This document shows positions 33,191 through 44,496 of a DNA stretch of 64,000 bases, in pieces (position 1 is the stretch's first letter; every line of letters begins with the position of its first letter). Under the pieces are notes generated by a model. It was not told the DNA's origin and searched no databases. It was given only the letters and a program-made list of their open reading frames with translations. Origin of the DNA: Protea cynaroides (taxonomy: Eukaryota; Streptophyta; Magnoliopsida; Proteales; Proteaceae). The position numbers and the translations under genes are program-made. The stretch lies in contig CM053269.1 in NCBI GenBank assembly GCA_028583415.1, positions 29,950,254 to 30,014,253 of the forward strand. The letters are read 5' to 3'.

Positions 33191-33850
33191 TCCCTTCATA
33201 ACCATTGTAAGGCTGCTTTAAGGTCCATTACAGGACTTTCTTCTTCTTTGGAATAAACCAATATATAGTCTACGAAAACTATGACCGACGTGTCCAACAT
33301 GTCATGAAACTCCCAGTTCATCAGCTCCATAAAAGATGTAAGGGCATTGGTCAAACCAAAAGACATGACAAGGAACTCATAATGTCCATACCTAGTTCTG
33401 AAAGCTGTCTTCGAAATATTACTGTCCAAATTTTTCAGTTGATGATATCTTAACTAATGATCAATCTTAGAAAATACCTTTGCACCTTGCAACTGATCGA
33501 ACAAGTCATTAATCTGTGGCAATGGATATCAATTCTTTATGGTGAGCATGTTCAATCCTGGTAGTCCGTTCATAGCCAAACACTATCGTCCTTCTTCTTC
33601 AAGAATTGTATTGACGCTCCCCATGATGCAATACTTAGTCGATTAGAACCTTTGTCTAATAACTCTTGTAGTTGAGTCTCAATTCCTTCAACTCTGTAGG
33701 ATCTGTTTTATAAGGTGCCTTTGATACAGGTGTCGTCCCTGATAACAAGTCAATAACGAATTCAGTCGCACGATCAGGTGGCAACCCAGGTAAGCCTTTT
33801 GAAAACACATCAAGGAATTTTTGTATCACATAAATTTCTTCCATCCGTGG
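33191..33850 (-). pseudogene. Element C: reverse transcriptase
   Basis: Minus strand. 33844-33656 has MEEIYVIQKFLDVFSKGLPGL and GLPPDRATEFVIDL, the usual entry to chromovirus RT. 33429-33196 has RYGHYEFLVMSFGLTNA and the active site VFVDYILVYSK: the second catalytic Asp is Tyr. Frames change between these blocks. The protein would not be active. Confidence 0.88.
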
Positions 33851-34400
33851 TACTTATTTAGTAGCATCTACCACATATACCATATATCCAACTCCTTTGT
33901 TTTAAAGCATCTATTCACCTTTAGTGCAGAGAGAATAAGCTTCCGCTTACTAAGATATATGCTTCCAATAAAGCCAAATTATATGCAATCTTTATTCTTA
34001 AATGAAAACTTCTTCTATGCACATAACAGCTTTGTAGAGTGTTGAGACAACCAGTCTATCCCCAAGATGACGTCAAAGTCTGCCATCTTAAGTTGAATTA
34101 GGTTGCATCTAACTTTCGTCCATCTATACGATTCAGACATTGTTCATAACACTTACCTAATACAACATCGAGTCTGAAAGGGCTTGAACTAGCAAAATCT
34201 AGTTTAAAGGTCTTAATGGCACATCTAGCTCCTTCATCTCTTATGGTTTTTCAAAGACTATCGTCAATAATCTCATATTGCACTCAGTAGCTTATATCTC
34301 TCTTATCATTGCTGTTTTACCCTGATCTCTCTTTCATATATCCCGAAAAATATCTTTTGCTTGGTTACTCTCTATATATCCCAAGTCTACATATAAGCAT
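33851..34400 (-). pseudogene. Element C: aspartic protease region
   Basis: Minus strand. The C-terminal protease block FDVILGIDWLSQHS is clear at about 34030-34075. Upstream sequence (to ~34200) matches the same region of element E (47400-47640). The N-terminal DTG active site is not legible. Confidence 0.65.
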
Positions 34401-36504
34401 TCAGATATATGCTTATATTCTTATTAATTCCAACAAATTCACTTTTGGTATTTTCCTTAATTATCTCACTCGACATTGGGATTAACTCAATAATCATTGT
34501 ACTAATTTGAATACTATCAATGCCATGATTTTCAACTTCATCTGTGTATCCACTTTTAGGTATGCTTTTAGAAATCTTTTGCCTTATCAAAATTAATACC
34601 GATATAGTCATTTAACTCTGTTCGAGTGCTATCTATTCTGTACTGGTTAGTTTTGGTAGTTCTTACTTTTTGCTTAGGCACTTTTTTATAGATCATGACT
34701 CAAATCCATATATCCAACAATCTCAAAGTAGATTATCCATTACTTCATCTGAGGTTTTTTGGCTATAGAGATTTATCTGAATCCAATCATCTTCCATAAT
34801 TTTTCTTATTAAACCTCTTATCAACGGAGGTCAGAAAATGTAAGAATCAAAATATTTATCGAAAAAGCGATTCATTTCATTCTTTCAAATTCAGTATGAT
34901 GACGAACACTTATTTTATCTAGTGAACTTGGGTTTAAAGGATCAGGAGTAAATTTATCATAATCCAATCGGCATCAAAAGGTCGTTAGGTTGCACGGTGG
35001 TTCGAATACATGAAAATAGAGGTTCTACAGCTCTTAACCTCATGGTTATAGGTTTTTTTGAGTATATAATGCCATTGGTCAAGGCACTATAGGAGTAAAT
35101 CTAGAGAAAATTTTGGTACATCAATAAATCAGGTATAAATCGAAAAGATGTACGCTCAACATGATTAAACCTTTAACTATTCATTCAGTTCATATCTCTA
35201 TTCATGTTGTCGATCATGAGAGTGACTTAGATTGGTATAATCAGGACTAATTCTAAGGTAACAATATCTATAACCCCAATTGACAGGTTGAATCGAGAAG
35301 GTATCCTGTCAAGACACTTCAATTTAAAATCAGGTATGTGCATCTTCTATAATCATAAGGGTAAGTCAATGATGCATCGCATCCTATATATATTTGTCTA
35401 GACATATGGCCACAATAGATTGGATCCATTGCTGAAAACATCCGAGCTTCATCTTCAGAATACATTCCTCGATCCTTATCGGATCATTCTGTCATAAAGT
35501 AGCTATCCCACACATCGATGGCTGATAAGGGTAACCACCTTGATACACTGCTTGTTGTGCACTAAGCTTCTGTACTAGGGTGTGCGCTATTGGGACTTAC
35601 TGTATGGTAGACACTGTGTTATGGTCAATGGGTGCTGAAGGTACAGTGTTGCTACCAACAGGTACTGTACATGGTCTGTCCAAGAGGTATTTGTGTAGCA
35701 TTGCAACTTAGGTAGCGATTCCCATGGTAACTTACATAGTCAGTATCATCTGTTGTTGCTTTTGCATTTTACCGGACCAAGTTTATTACAACCATGGCCA
35801 AGGTGCTTGGCAGTCCAGGTATATTGGTTGGAGTGACCTGATTGTTCATCCCCTTTGACTTGCTTCAGTTTGATTATCATTATTTGACATTTGCTTAGAT
35901 GAGTTCTCATTACCCATTCTCGACCCAGATATTGCTGGGGTCGGGTTTCAACCTCTTCTTAATGCTCAGCGGGCGATGGATCAATGTATGGCGGATCTTA
36001 CTCTGAGTCTTCACGTCACCTAGGAGTATAGCTTAATCTTTTTTTATAGTTACTCTTATTTGGTATATGGTCATGGTTCTCCTATCTCTGTTGGATTCAG
36101 TCCGAGATCTTTCCCTTTACCTTTGCAGGGATTTAGGCATTATTAGCCATTTTCTTTCTTTCTTTGTCATACATCGAGTTCCACATCTTGTAAGTGTCAA
36201 CTCGGTATTTTAATTTTCTCCTTACAGATGCTCCGTTCTTGTTACCATACTATATCTTTTGTATACTCAGGTAACTGGCCTATTTATAAATCATACCCTA
36301 TGTTATTTGTTTATCAGTATACATTTAGATTTTCTTTTTCTTCTGTCTGTATATACATAGGGTTTCACCATTTATGTACATTATTGTCATATTTAAGTTC
36401 TATCTCAACCAACATAGGTGCTTATGGTGTGTTTGTATTAAGGCTTTTAATTTTAAGCTAACTCAGTTCATAGACTCTTGTGGAAGTATTCTGGTTTGAT
36501 TGGC
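34401..36504 (-). pseudogene. Element C: gag and leader
   Basis: Minus strand. Collinear with A (12010-13660) and E (47700-49286). A minus ATG near 36155 matches the likely gag start in A. Open patches around 35410-35560 correspond to the Gln-rich gag stretch of A. Stops and shifts are frequent; no zinc knuckle could be read. Confidence 0.65.
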
Positions 36505-36522
36505 AGGGCTCTGATACCAAGT
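36505..36522 (-). promoter_or_regulatory. Primer binding site of element C
   Basis: Minus strand ACTTGGTATCAGAGCCCTGC, the perfect initiator-Met form TTGGTATCAGAGCC, next to the 5' LTR end. Confidence 0.92.
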
Positions 36523-36916
36523 TATCATACTCTAATTCTGGACTAACCAATGGTGTGATGAACCTCATGAAAACCAACGGTTCAAACCAGGATCTTGTAT
36601 AGGCTATGCCAACCATGTTAAACCAAAACACATTCCACAGTAATTATCAAAGATTTTTGAGTAAATAGCGGAAGTCTTATTAATAATGATCTGAGGTCTA
36701 AATGATAAATAATTAACTGATCGAGTTATCTCCAACTAACCAAAACATAATTAATACATCTTACAAGTACCAAAATACAAAAGTTAAACACTAAGCGTAA
36801 CCACAGTGGAAACACTCGATTGACGAGTCTTGCTCATCCTCCACAGCTTGCACATCCATAGCCACTACATGTCCATACGTTGACGTATCCATGTAGTCTT
36901 CAACAGTAACACCTCT
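36523..36916 (-). mobile_element. 5' LTR of element C (LTR-6), 3' part
   Basis: From the LTR end (TATCATACTC on the plus strand; GAGTATGATA on the minus) to the insertion point of LTR-7. It carries the short frame 36791-36914. The LTR resumes at 39225. The two parts total ~2338 bp, close to the 2356 bp of LTR-5. Confidence 0.92.
36791..36914 (-). CDS. LTR-6 conserved short frame ('exon 3')
   Basis: Open minus frame: VTVEDYMDTSTYGHVVAMD, AVEDEQDSSIECFHCGYA, TAG. Keeps two cysteines as ECFHC. LTR-7 is inserted just upstream of it, at the putative acceptor. Confidence 0.45.
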
Positions 36917-37283
36917 TGTAAGATCTGTATCGAACTAACCGGTCTTACCACCTTGTACCAGATCTACCCATCATGGTCGAGCCAAATGGATCAAGTGCGT
37001 GAAGGAAATGGCGAAACCAGGTACTAAACTGACCCAAAAACAGTGAATGGGAGGGCAGGGTTGCATACATAGGTAGGAAGGGTCGACCCCCCCCCCCCTC
37101 ACATAGAAGTCAAACCCCTGATTTCTCACTGGGGGTCGGACAACTTAGGAACTGGGGGTCAACGGGACCTCCGACCCCCTCATGGACCCCCTGTTTGCCG
37201 ACAGAAACCGCAAATAGAAAACTTTTCAAATTTCAATGGGATTCCTTTCTAATCTCAATGGGACTTATTTTTAGAGATTCTAC

Positions 37284-37293
37284 TCTATAAATA
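37284..37293 (+). promoter_or_regulatory. TATA box of LTR-7
   Basis: TCTATAAATA, followed by CCTCTTTCACTCCTTTTG and a purine-rich leader that ends CCTAAG|GTATGG at 37436. Confidence 0.7.
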
Positions 37294-37939
37294 GGATGTC
37301 TTTAAGCCTCTTTCACTCCTTTTGAAACCCTAATTGAGAGTAAGAGAAAGAGAAGAGAAGAAGAAGAGAAGAAAAGTTGGAGAAGAGGACCGAAGTGAAG
37401 AATTCAGAGAAATCTCTGAATCTCAGCAAACCTAAGGTATGGGCAAGCTTTCTATTGATAATCTATGACCTTAGAATAGTTCATGAAGAGAGTATGGTCT
37501 AGGAGAAACCCAAATCATACACCCATGGGAAGATTTCGATGAAATCCATGGAGAAATCATGGTAGACAAGGTAAGGAAGAAACCTAGTATTCTAGGCCAT
37601 AAAACAAGCCTAGAATGGATTGTGGAAGTAAGCTATAGGACCCAAACGTGAAAGAATGGACTGTAGAATGAAAATCATGACTCAACCCACGGGAGATCGC
37701 ACGTGGGGTCGATTGGGAATCGACCCTACCAGACCACAGGATCAACCCCCAGTATTCGGGAAGTCCAGAATAGGGGTGGTCGCACCCAGGGTCATTGGAA
37801 CATCTGACCCTGGCATCAACCCTACTCTGGGGGTCGATGTAGACTGCTACCCTACCTGCGACCAACCCTGCGACCCGTGCTTAAAAACAAGCCTAATGAT
37901 GCCGGAATGACTTCTAACCAAAATCTATCGACTTGCTAG

Positions 37940-38000
37940 GTTTTCCTATTGATATAAAAGTGATTTTAAAACTTGAAAGATGATCAACACTCAAGCAAAG
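37940..38000 (+). other. LTR-7 putative 61-base exon ('exon 2')
   Basis: Preceded by GACTTGCTAG, followed by GTGAGGGAAC (GCAAAG|GTGAGG). Confidence 0.55.
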
Positions 38001-38827
38001 GTGAGGGAACAAGACCTAAATTAATTGGCTAATAATAAACTATTTTTATTTCTTGAGTCCAATGTCATGACTGATTCTATGCGTGTATGCTTGTTTGTGC
38101 ATTCAATATGTCATCCAATATTCTTGCTATTACTGTTCATGCATATTTAATTCTGTTTATTTATAACATGATGATGATGATGATGCTAGGAATAAGAATG
38201 TGAATGTATGTGTGTGGTTAATGTACATGGTGCGATAGGAAATGGTATCAATCGGTACAGCCATGCCATTTTCATGGGGTGTATATTGTGCCATGGTTCT
38301 ACTCAAGTCATGTCCACTGACATCGTCATATCGCCATTACCTTAGCAGAACTATTACGTCGGAGGGTATCAGGGGAGGTGGTCTCGGACCGTGTAGTCTT
38401 CGACTCTGCCGGGGGCCTTAGCTCTATCTCTATGGATGTATTGAGGGATGCTGGGGTGAGGCCTTGGATACACTGTTTGACATTAGGATTGGTTAGTTGC
38501 GAGCCCAGTTTGCAAGCCCTCGCCAGCAGTGGCTTACGTGTTGGTATGGGCAACTGGTACAACCATGCCGTTTTCATGGGGTGTATATTGTCCATGGTGG
38601 GTGCATGTGGGACGACAATGCCGATACTCATTGGGCGGATTCACATACTCGTGTATAGAGGTGAGGCGGCCACCGAACCTTTCTATAGTACATTGTAAAC
38701 TTATAAACCAGACCACATATATGAATTGAATGCATTCATATGATTGTTGCATTGTTTTGTTTGCTCACTGAGCCGTGATGTGTGCTCACCCTTTCGACGT
38801 CGAATATTTTTAGTTGATGCAGGTACC

Positions 38828-38956
38828 ATGGTGGAAGACTATATGAATGTTTCCGCGTACGGACACATCGCTGCAATGGAAGCTGAAGACTTAGTGGAAA
38901 CGCATGACTCTTCATGCGAGTGCAACGCATGCGTTTTCGATTTGATTTTGATTTGA
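38828..38956 (+). CDS. LTR-7 conserved short frame ('exon 3'), 42 aa with own ATG
   Basis: The clearest copy. It follows ATATTTTTAG and GATGCAG and opens with its own ATG: MVEDYMNVSAYGHIAAM, then ETHDSSCECNACVFD and a stop. The N-terminal half is acidic; the C-terminal half has three cysteines in a CEC..C pattern that could bind metal. No similarity to a named family comes to mind. The same pattern recurs in eight other LTRs. Confidence 0.55.
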   Translation: MVEDYMNVSAYGHIAAMEAEDLVETHDSSCECNACVFDLILI

Positions 38957-40068
38957 ATTATTAAGGAAATGTAATTGATATTTTATTTACTTATGTCTCG
39001 GTTAATACAACATAACTTGATATTTTATTATTGATTATCACAGTTAGATTCCTCAGTTCATTTGATATTAAGACTTCTGTTATTGTGTATTTATTCTGAT
39101 TATGGTTGTGGATGTGTATGATTTTATTTTCAACGGACACAGCCTATTAGAGATCCTGGTTGAACCGTTGGTTTATTAGCGGTTCATCACACCATTCTGA
39201 ATGGTGCAGAATTGGAGTGTGACAACTGCAACATCAGAAACTAAAAAGAATTACGTACGCGAGGGTTAGCTCTCCAACTTGAGCTTAGTGAGTAACAAAG
39301 CAATGCATGCAATCGATTCATATCTTTGGTCTGATTTTTAAGTTTGCAATATGCTATAGAAAGGATTGGCAGCCACCGTACCTCTATACACTAGTGTGTG
39401 AATCTATCCAATGGATCAAATACCATTGCCGTCCCACATGCACCCACCATGGAATAGAGATAGAGCTAAAGTGTCTGGATCAAACACCACCAATATTTCC
39501 CCTGATGCCTTACCCATACCAACACGTAAGCCCTTATTGGCGAGGACTTGCAAAATGGGCTCGCCACTAACCAATCTTAAATATCATCCAGTGTATCTAA
39601 GGCCTCACCCCAGCATCCCTCAATACATCCATAGAGATATAGCTAAGCCCCCCGATAGAGTTGAAAATTATACGGTCCAAGACCACCTCCCCTGATTCCC
39701 TACGACGTAATAGTTCTGCTAAGGTAATGGCGATACGACGATGTCAGTGAACAAGACTTGGGTAGAGATAGAGATAGAGTCTGGTGACCAGGATGAACCA
39801 CAATGTCACGTCCTCCCCCTGATGCTCTACTCGCATCAAGTACACTAACCACACACACATAATCACATGCCTATTCCTAGCATCATCATCATCATCATCA
39901 TGTAATAGTAGACATAATTAAATATGCATGAATAATAACAGCAGGAATATTGGATGACATGTGATATGCACATTACAAACAAGAAATCATAGAATCAGGC
40001 ATAGCATTGGACTCAATAAAAGTAAACATTTTATTATTAACCAGTTAGTTTAGGTTATGTTCCCTCAC

Positions 40069-40128
40069 CTGCTAGAAATGTTCAATCTTCTCCAAGCTTC
40101 TTAACTCACTCTTGAACCTCTTGGAAAC
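40069..40128 (-). other. LTR-6 putative 60-base exon ('exon 2')
   Basis: Minus strand: AAATTTATTAG before, GTGAGGGAAC after. Confidence 0.5.
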
Positions 40129-40794
40129 CTAATAAATTTGTAAGTTCTAAGTTAGGGTTCAAGCTCATCAATTTATAGTAGTCAATGGTTCATACTAGAA
40201 TCAAATAGACCTCCAGAAGCTGAGTGGTCGCAGGTGTGACTACACCTGTGGTCTCAGTTTCTGCGACCACAGGGTATGAGGTCGATACGTGTGGTCTCAT
40301 ATCATGCGACCACATACATGCGACCACACCCCCCCTGGAAACTTCCCGAGGGCGTGTTGTGGGACATATGTGCCTGTGTAGTCGATCAAACTGCGACTAC
40401 ATGAGTTTTTGGTCGACTTTTACTCTCAGCCACATCCTTTCATAACTTGATTCCATGGCTAACATTATAATCCTTCCTATGATTGTTCTATGGCTTAAAA
40501 TTCACACTTTTACATAGTCCTTCACCTGAATCCGTTCTTCATGGATCTCCTTAGAGTTTTGTCCATGGTCTTAGGATTGAGATCTTACTTTGACTCAATA
40601 TCTCCTCCATAATCTATTCTAGGCATTCAATTAATGTAGGGAATGATTTTACACCTTAAACTTACTAGAGAATCAGTGCTTTCTCTACAATTTCTTCTCC
40701 TAGTCTTCCTCTTCAATTCTCCTTCTCTTCATACTCCTCTCTTTCTCTCTCTTTTAGTTTGGGTTCTAAAAGAGTGAAAGAGACTAAGGGACGT

Positions 40795-40804
40795 CCTTTA
40801 TATA
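40795..40804 (-). promoter_or_regulatory. TATA box of LTR-6
   Basis: Minus strand TATATAAAGG before ACGTCCCTTAGTC. Confidence 0.65.
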
Positions 40805-41168
40805 GAGAAAAACATTCATGTAAAGTTCCACTTTGATTAGGAAAGAACTCCCCTCAGATTAGGAAGGTTTTCTAATTACAGAGTCGGTTATACCATCGTG
40901 TGGTTGCACGTGGAGTAGTAGAATCCATCGACCACACGTCTCAAAACTGTGACCACACATCCTAGACTCGAGTGGTCTCAATATTCTGAGGTGTGGTCCA
41001 CCACACCGATTTAGGTATGCGACCACACATCTTAATTAGATGATTTTTTGTTCGCATTACATACCTAGCCTTGTGGTTTCTTCACGCACTTGGTCCGCTT
41101 GGTTCGACCATGATAGGAAGACCTAATACATGGTGGTAAGACCGGGTTAGTTAGGTACGAGTCTTACA

Positions 41169-41545
41169 AATGTACGATTACAATATTAGACAGCCACTTG
41201 GGTATTTGACCTCCCTGATAAACCTAGCCTGAAGGAGTTTTTTAACCTCCTTGTCTATTATTTCATACCGATTAGGTGCAAAGTTTTTCTTTTTCTGTCT
41301 TACAGGATGATGCTGGGGGTCGAGGGCCAGATGGTGCTCCATGAGGCTTCTGTCGATGCCAGGCATGTCTGTTGCAGACCATGCAAACACATCTGTATTT
41401 TCTCTAATGAAGGAGGTAAGCTTTCCCCGTATTTCCCCTTACAGGGTGACACCGATTTGGAAGGTACGGTCAGGCTGGTCCTCTGAAATTGGGACCTGGA
41501 CCAGTCCTTTTGCTGGAGTCCCTTGGTGAGGGGCTCCTTTTTCAA
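41169..41545 (-). pseudogene. Element D: reverse transcriptase, N-terminal part
   Basis: Minus strand. FAWSATDMPGIDRSLMEHHL and LDPQHHPVRQKK are the standard Tat entry to RT, followed by EVKKLLQARFIREVKYPSG. Element C is inserted just after this point and the frame resumes at 28468. 41391-41545 holds upstream linker sequence in a shifted frame. Confidence 0.88.
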
Positions 41546-41829
41546 GATATGGGTCGTCCCTTAGATCTTCCAAGATAATGGACTAGACAGAAGCTTTTCC
41601 CTTCTTTTTATTAGCTTCTTCTCCTTCTGTGAGGTTTAAGGCTCTTGGTATTCTCCCCAACTCAATGTCATAGCACTGTCTCAAGATTTTCTAGTCTCCT
41701 CGGCATTCTTCAGTCCCGCGAGGAACTTGATAACCTGATAGTATGTAGACAGGCAGCTTTGGAGGCGATGCAGAGAAGGTCATTTAAGGACCACATTGTA
41801 ACCGGCTCGGAGGTTGACCACCAGAAATT

Positions 41830-42279
41830 CTACATTTTATTTTTTTTGGGTAAGTAGATAATTTTCAGAGATTCTACATTGATAACCCTCCGAGCTGATT
41901 TTTTCCCGATCATGAAGGGTAGGCAAATCCCTCCCTTCATGGAGACTGAGTCTCCAATGAATCCTATTAGAGTGTGGATGGCAGATCTCAGCATCTCATC
42001 GATGAAGTTCATCCTCTGGAATGTATGGTAGTGTAGGATGTCTACCCCACTCCCTGTATCCACCATTATCCGACTGACATCAAAGTCTGAGATGACCCCT
42101 GTGACTACCAGGGCATCCTCATGTGGTGATACGACGTTTATCAAGTCGTTGTCATTGAAGATCATTAGATCCCCTATTCTTGATTTTCTTGGGGTGAACT
42201 GAACATCGTTCAGCTCCCTGGCATAAGCTTTAGCCGACCTCGCCAAGGTATTGCTTGTTGTCAATCCTCCAGTGATCAC
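41830..42279 (-). pseudogene. Element D: aspartic protease
   Basis: Minus strand, open for ~149 codons. The linker ITGGLTTSNTLARSAKAYAR leads into protease with the active-site triplet in MVDTGSGVDIL (~42050-42085), then FTPRKSRIGDLMIF upstream and the flap-like FIGDSVSMKGGI downstream. The protease would process gag-pol. This stretch keeps its active site and is among the best preserved parts of D; it breaks before RT near 41830. Confidence 0.85.
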
Positions 42280-42779
42280 ATATGATTTTGGTATGACTAA
42301 TTATACCTTTTGGGCAGGTCTGGCGAGGTCCTATGCAGTGACATGATCGGGGAGTCCGATCTCAACCTGTGGGAGGTCCAATTGGTACCGCTTTTCCCAA
42401 AATTCTTGCAGTGCATTTGCTTTTGGTCCCCCTCGCCCGTAGGCAGGCTCGGGAGGCATGTTCTCATCATAGCACTAGATTCAGAGGTTCTTGTCGAGGT
42501 CTCCTTCGGTTATGGTTGAGGATCTTGTTCGTCCTTCATATTGTTTTCCTGCTTTTCTCGGTTGTACCGGGGTGGCCTTGATCATGTACATTGCCCCTAT
42601 GGTGGGTCGTACTGGGGATGGTGTACTTCCTGCCCCACCATCCTCTCTGTCATCATCATCTTTTCGTCCTTTATTTTTCTTGGCCTCGGTCTGACAGTCA
42701 TTAGGGTCAGAGATCTCCGAGGCTGTGGTCTTGGTCTTTTACTGTCCATGTATTTTCTGAGCTTACCATTTTAGATTAA

Positions 42780-43790
42780 TTCTTCGATGGCATCCCGTAA
42801 GTGTTGGCACTCATTGGTTGTGTGTTCATGCTAGTTGTGAAAAGCACAGAACAACCTCGGATTTCTATTCTGAGACTCGGAGTTCATCTTGCTCAGTTTT
42901 TGAAATGATGTTTGGGATTTCTCCACCATGAATATCTCTATTAGAGTCTTCCGAAGGGGGTGGTAGTCCTCGTATGGCTGAAAGCTCAGGCCTTCTGCCC
43001 CAATGGTCTTTTTTTTTTTTTTTTTTTTTTTAATTTTTTTAGAGGGTTCTCCCTTGAAGGTTGGATCCCTCGATTTTTCTCTTCGTTTCTTTTTCGAGGC
43101 AGGGAGTGGAGGCTTCTCTGCTGCCTTGTCCTTTCTGGTGGCTAAGTTTGCCATGGCGTACTTCTCACACCGAGCTTGTAATTCTACCAGTGTAAGGGCT
43201 GGTTTTTTGGCCAAGGAAAAGATGAGATTCTTATCCCTAATACCACCCTCGAGAGTGGTCTTTTGGACTGAGTCTTTGAGGCCCCTGACCTGTAGGGCCT
43301 CGAGGTTGAATCTGTCGAGGTAGGCTCTAAGAGTATCACCTTCCTCCTGGATGCAGTCCCTCAAGTTGTACGATGTCTTCCTCTGGCTTCGTCCGCTTTG
43401 AAAGTGACTCAGGAAGCTGGAGGCCAGCTCTTCAAATGAATTAATCGTCCTTCTAGGCAGGCTGCTGTGCCAGAGTCTCCCGGCTCCTTTGAGTGTTGTA
43501 GGGAACACACAACATACTATTTTTTCCTGATATGCATGGACCACCATCTGCACCACATATGAGTCAAGGTGGTGTTCAGGGTTGGTGGTTCAGTCATAGG
43601 CCTCGATGGTTGGCATGGTGAAGCCTCGTGGGAGGTGAGTCCTCATGATGTGCTCAGACAGAGCACTCCTTGTAGAATATACATGTCGAGGGGAGTTTGA
43701 CTGACCCTCCTCCATCTTTTGCAGACGAGCCCTCAAGTCTCGGAGCTCTTCTTCTACATTTTCCTCTATCTAGCGAGGTTAAACCTCGAC
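42780..43790 (-). pseudogene. Element D: gag (capsid and zinc knuckle)
   Basis: Minus strand. The capsid-like core runs from HLDSYVVQMVVHAYQE (~43550) through KGAGRLWHSSLPRRTINSF and FLSHFQSGRS to ELQARCEKYAMANLA. A homopolymer T-run at 43008-43030 (plus strand) encodes a Lys tract. A zinc-knuckle-like FCAFHN ... HTTNECQHL lies at ~42790-42850. The frame extends upstream (EEELRDLRARLQKMEEG, ~43700-43760), but a stop lies just before the 43556 segment (~43590). A stop also interrupts the knuckle. Confidence 0.85.
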
Positions 43791-44479
43791 CATGGCTCTT
43801 TGTAGTCTGGTCGCATCCAGTCTTTCCTGGATATCTTCTCGTGGTAGCTGTGGTCCTAAACATTTCGAGGCTGAAACTCTACTCACACTTCGGTGAACAC
43901 TTCTGAGGTGTTGGAGGAAGATGCTTGGCTTACCCTATGGGATCTTCTTGGTACGCCTCCCGCGGTTCTCTTGGATAGATGGCTTACCGACCCCTAGGCT
44001 CGAGGTGGGTGTGCCCCTGGGGCGTGTCTCTGTGCAACTCCTGCATGTGGAGGTACTTCTCTATTGTTGCGTTGATCCTGCCGCCCCTGATGTTCGGGAG
44101 GGCCCTGGTTCCTCTCTCGGTGCCTCGCACGGTGGACAAGCCGTGCATTTGTTGCTGCCGACTGGTCCAACAGTGGCGTAGTCAGTAGCTCGAGCTGACG
44201 TGTGCGATGTTGTCAAACTGTTCCCTCGTTACATATTGAGGGGAGTTTGAAGGAGAGATTTTTGCCTCAGGGCCAAGGTTGTCGACCGTAGGGATGCGGG
44301 CCTCATTTGCTCTTGGGACGCTCTCTGGAGGAGGTATATCCCGTGGGGGTTAGCCCTTGGAGGAATGTTCCTCCCGGCATTGTTGTTGATTAATGGTTGG
44401 TAGTTCATTCTTTTTCGGGATCTGGTTTTGATCTGTGACATTCACTAGGTCAGATACGCAAGCTTCTACGAGTTCCCAT
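43791..44479 (-). other. Element D: leader and gag N-terminus
   Basis: Between the primer site and the recognisable gag. Several short minus-strand frames exist (e.g. 44441-44229), rich in Arg, Asn and Gln as in Tat gag N-termini, but no single frame is open. Confidence 0.6.
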
Positions 44480-44493
44480 AGACGGCGCCAAAC
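44480..44493 (-). promoter_or_regulatory. Primer binding site of element D
   Basis: Minus strand TTTGGCGCCGTC, followed by TATGGGAACTCG. This is the usual primer site sequence of Tat-type elements. It lies 3-4 bases from the LTR end. Confidence 0.88.
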
Positions 44494-44496
44494 TAT

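Larger units (their letters stand above)
36917..39224 (+). mobile_element. Solo Tekay-like LTR (LTR-7) nested in LTR-6
   Basis: 2308 bp, TGTAAGATC ... GGAGTGTGACA. Flanks CCTCT (36912-36916) and ACTGC (39225-39229) look like a decayed CCTGC duplication, judged by the unbroken sequence in LTR-1 (14060-14070). No internal domain adjoins it. Words GGGTCGACCC, clusters 37060-37200 (with a C-run) and 37690-37875. TATA 37284-37293, exon-2-like 37940-38000, (GAT)n 38169-38184, short frame 38828-38956. Confidence 0.93.
39225..41168 (-). mobile_element. 5' LTR of element C (LTR-6), 5' part
   Basis: Continues LTR-6 after the nested LTR-7 and ends GAGTCTTACA at 41168, where element D's RT resumes. It holds the triplicated module (39460-39830), (ATC)n 39880-39899, exon-2-like 40069-40128, word clusters 40225-40415 and 40895-41030 (GTGGTCG) and TATA 40795-40804. 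Confidence 0.92.

Noticed and set aside
42310..42774. Overlapping plus-strand frames opposite D gag
   Set aside because: Opposite strand of a clear gag/protease relic.
43003..43323. Plus-strand frame with a Phe run
   Set aside because: Shadow of the Lys tract in the minus-strand gag of element D.
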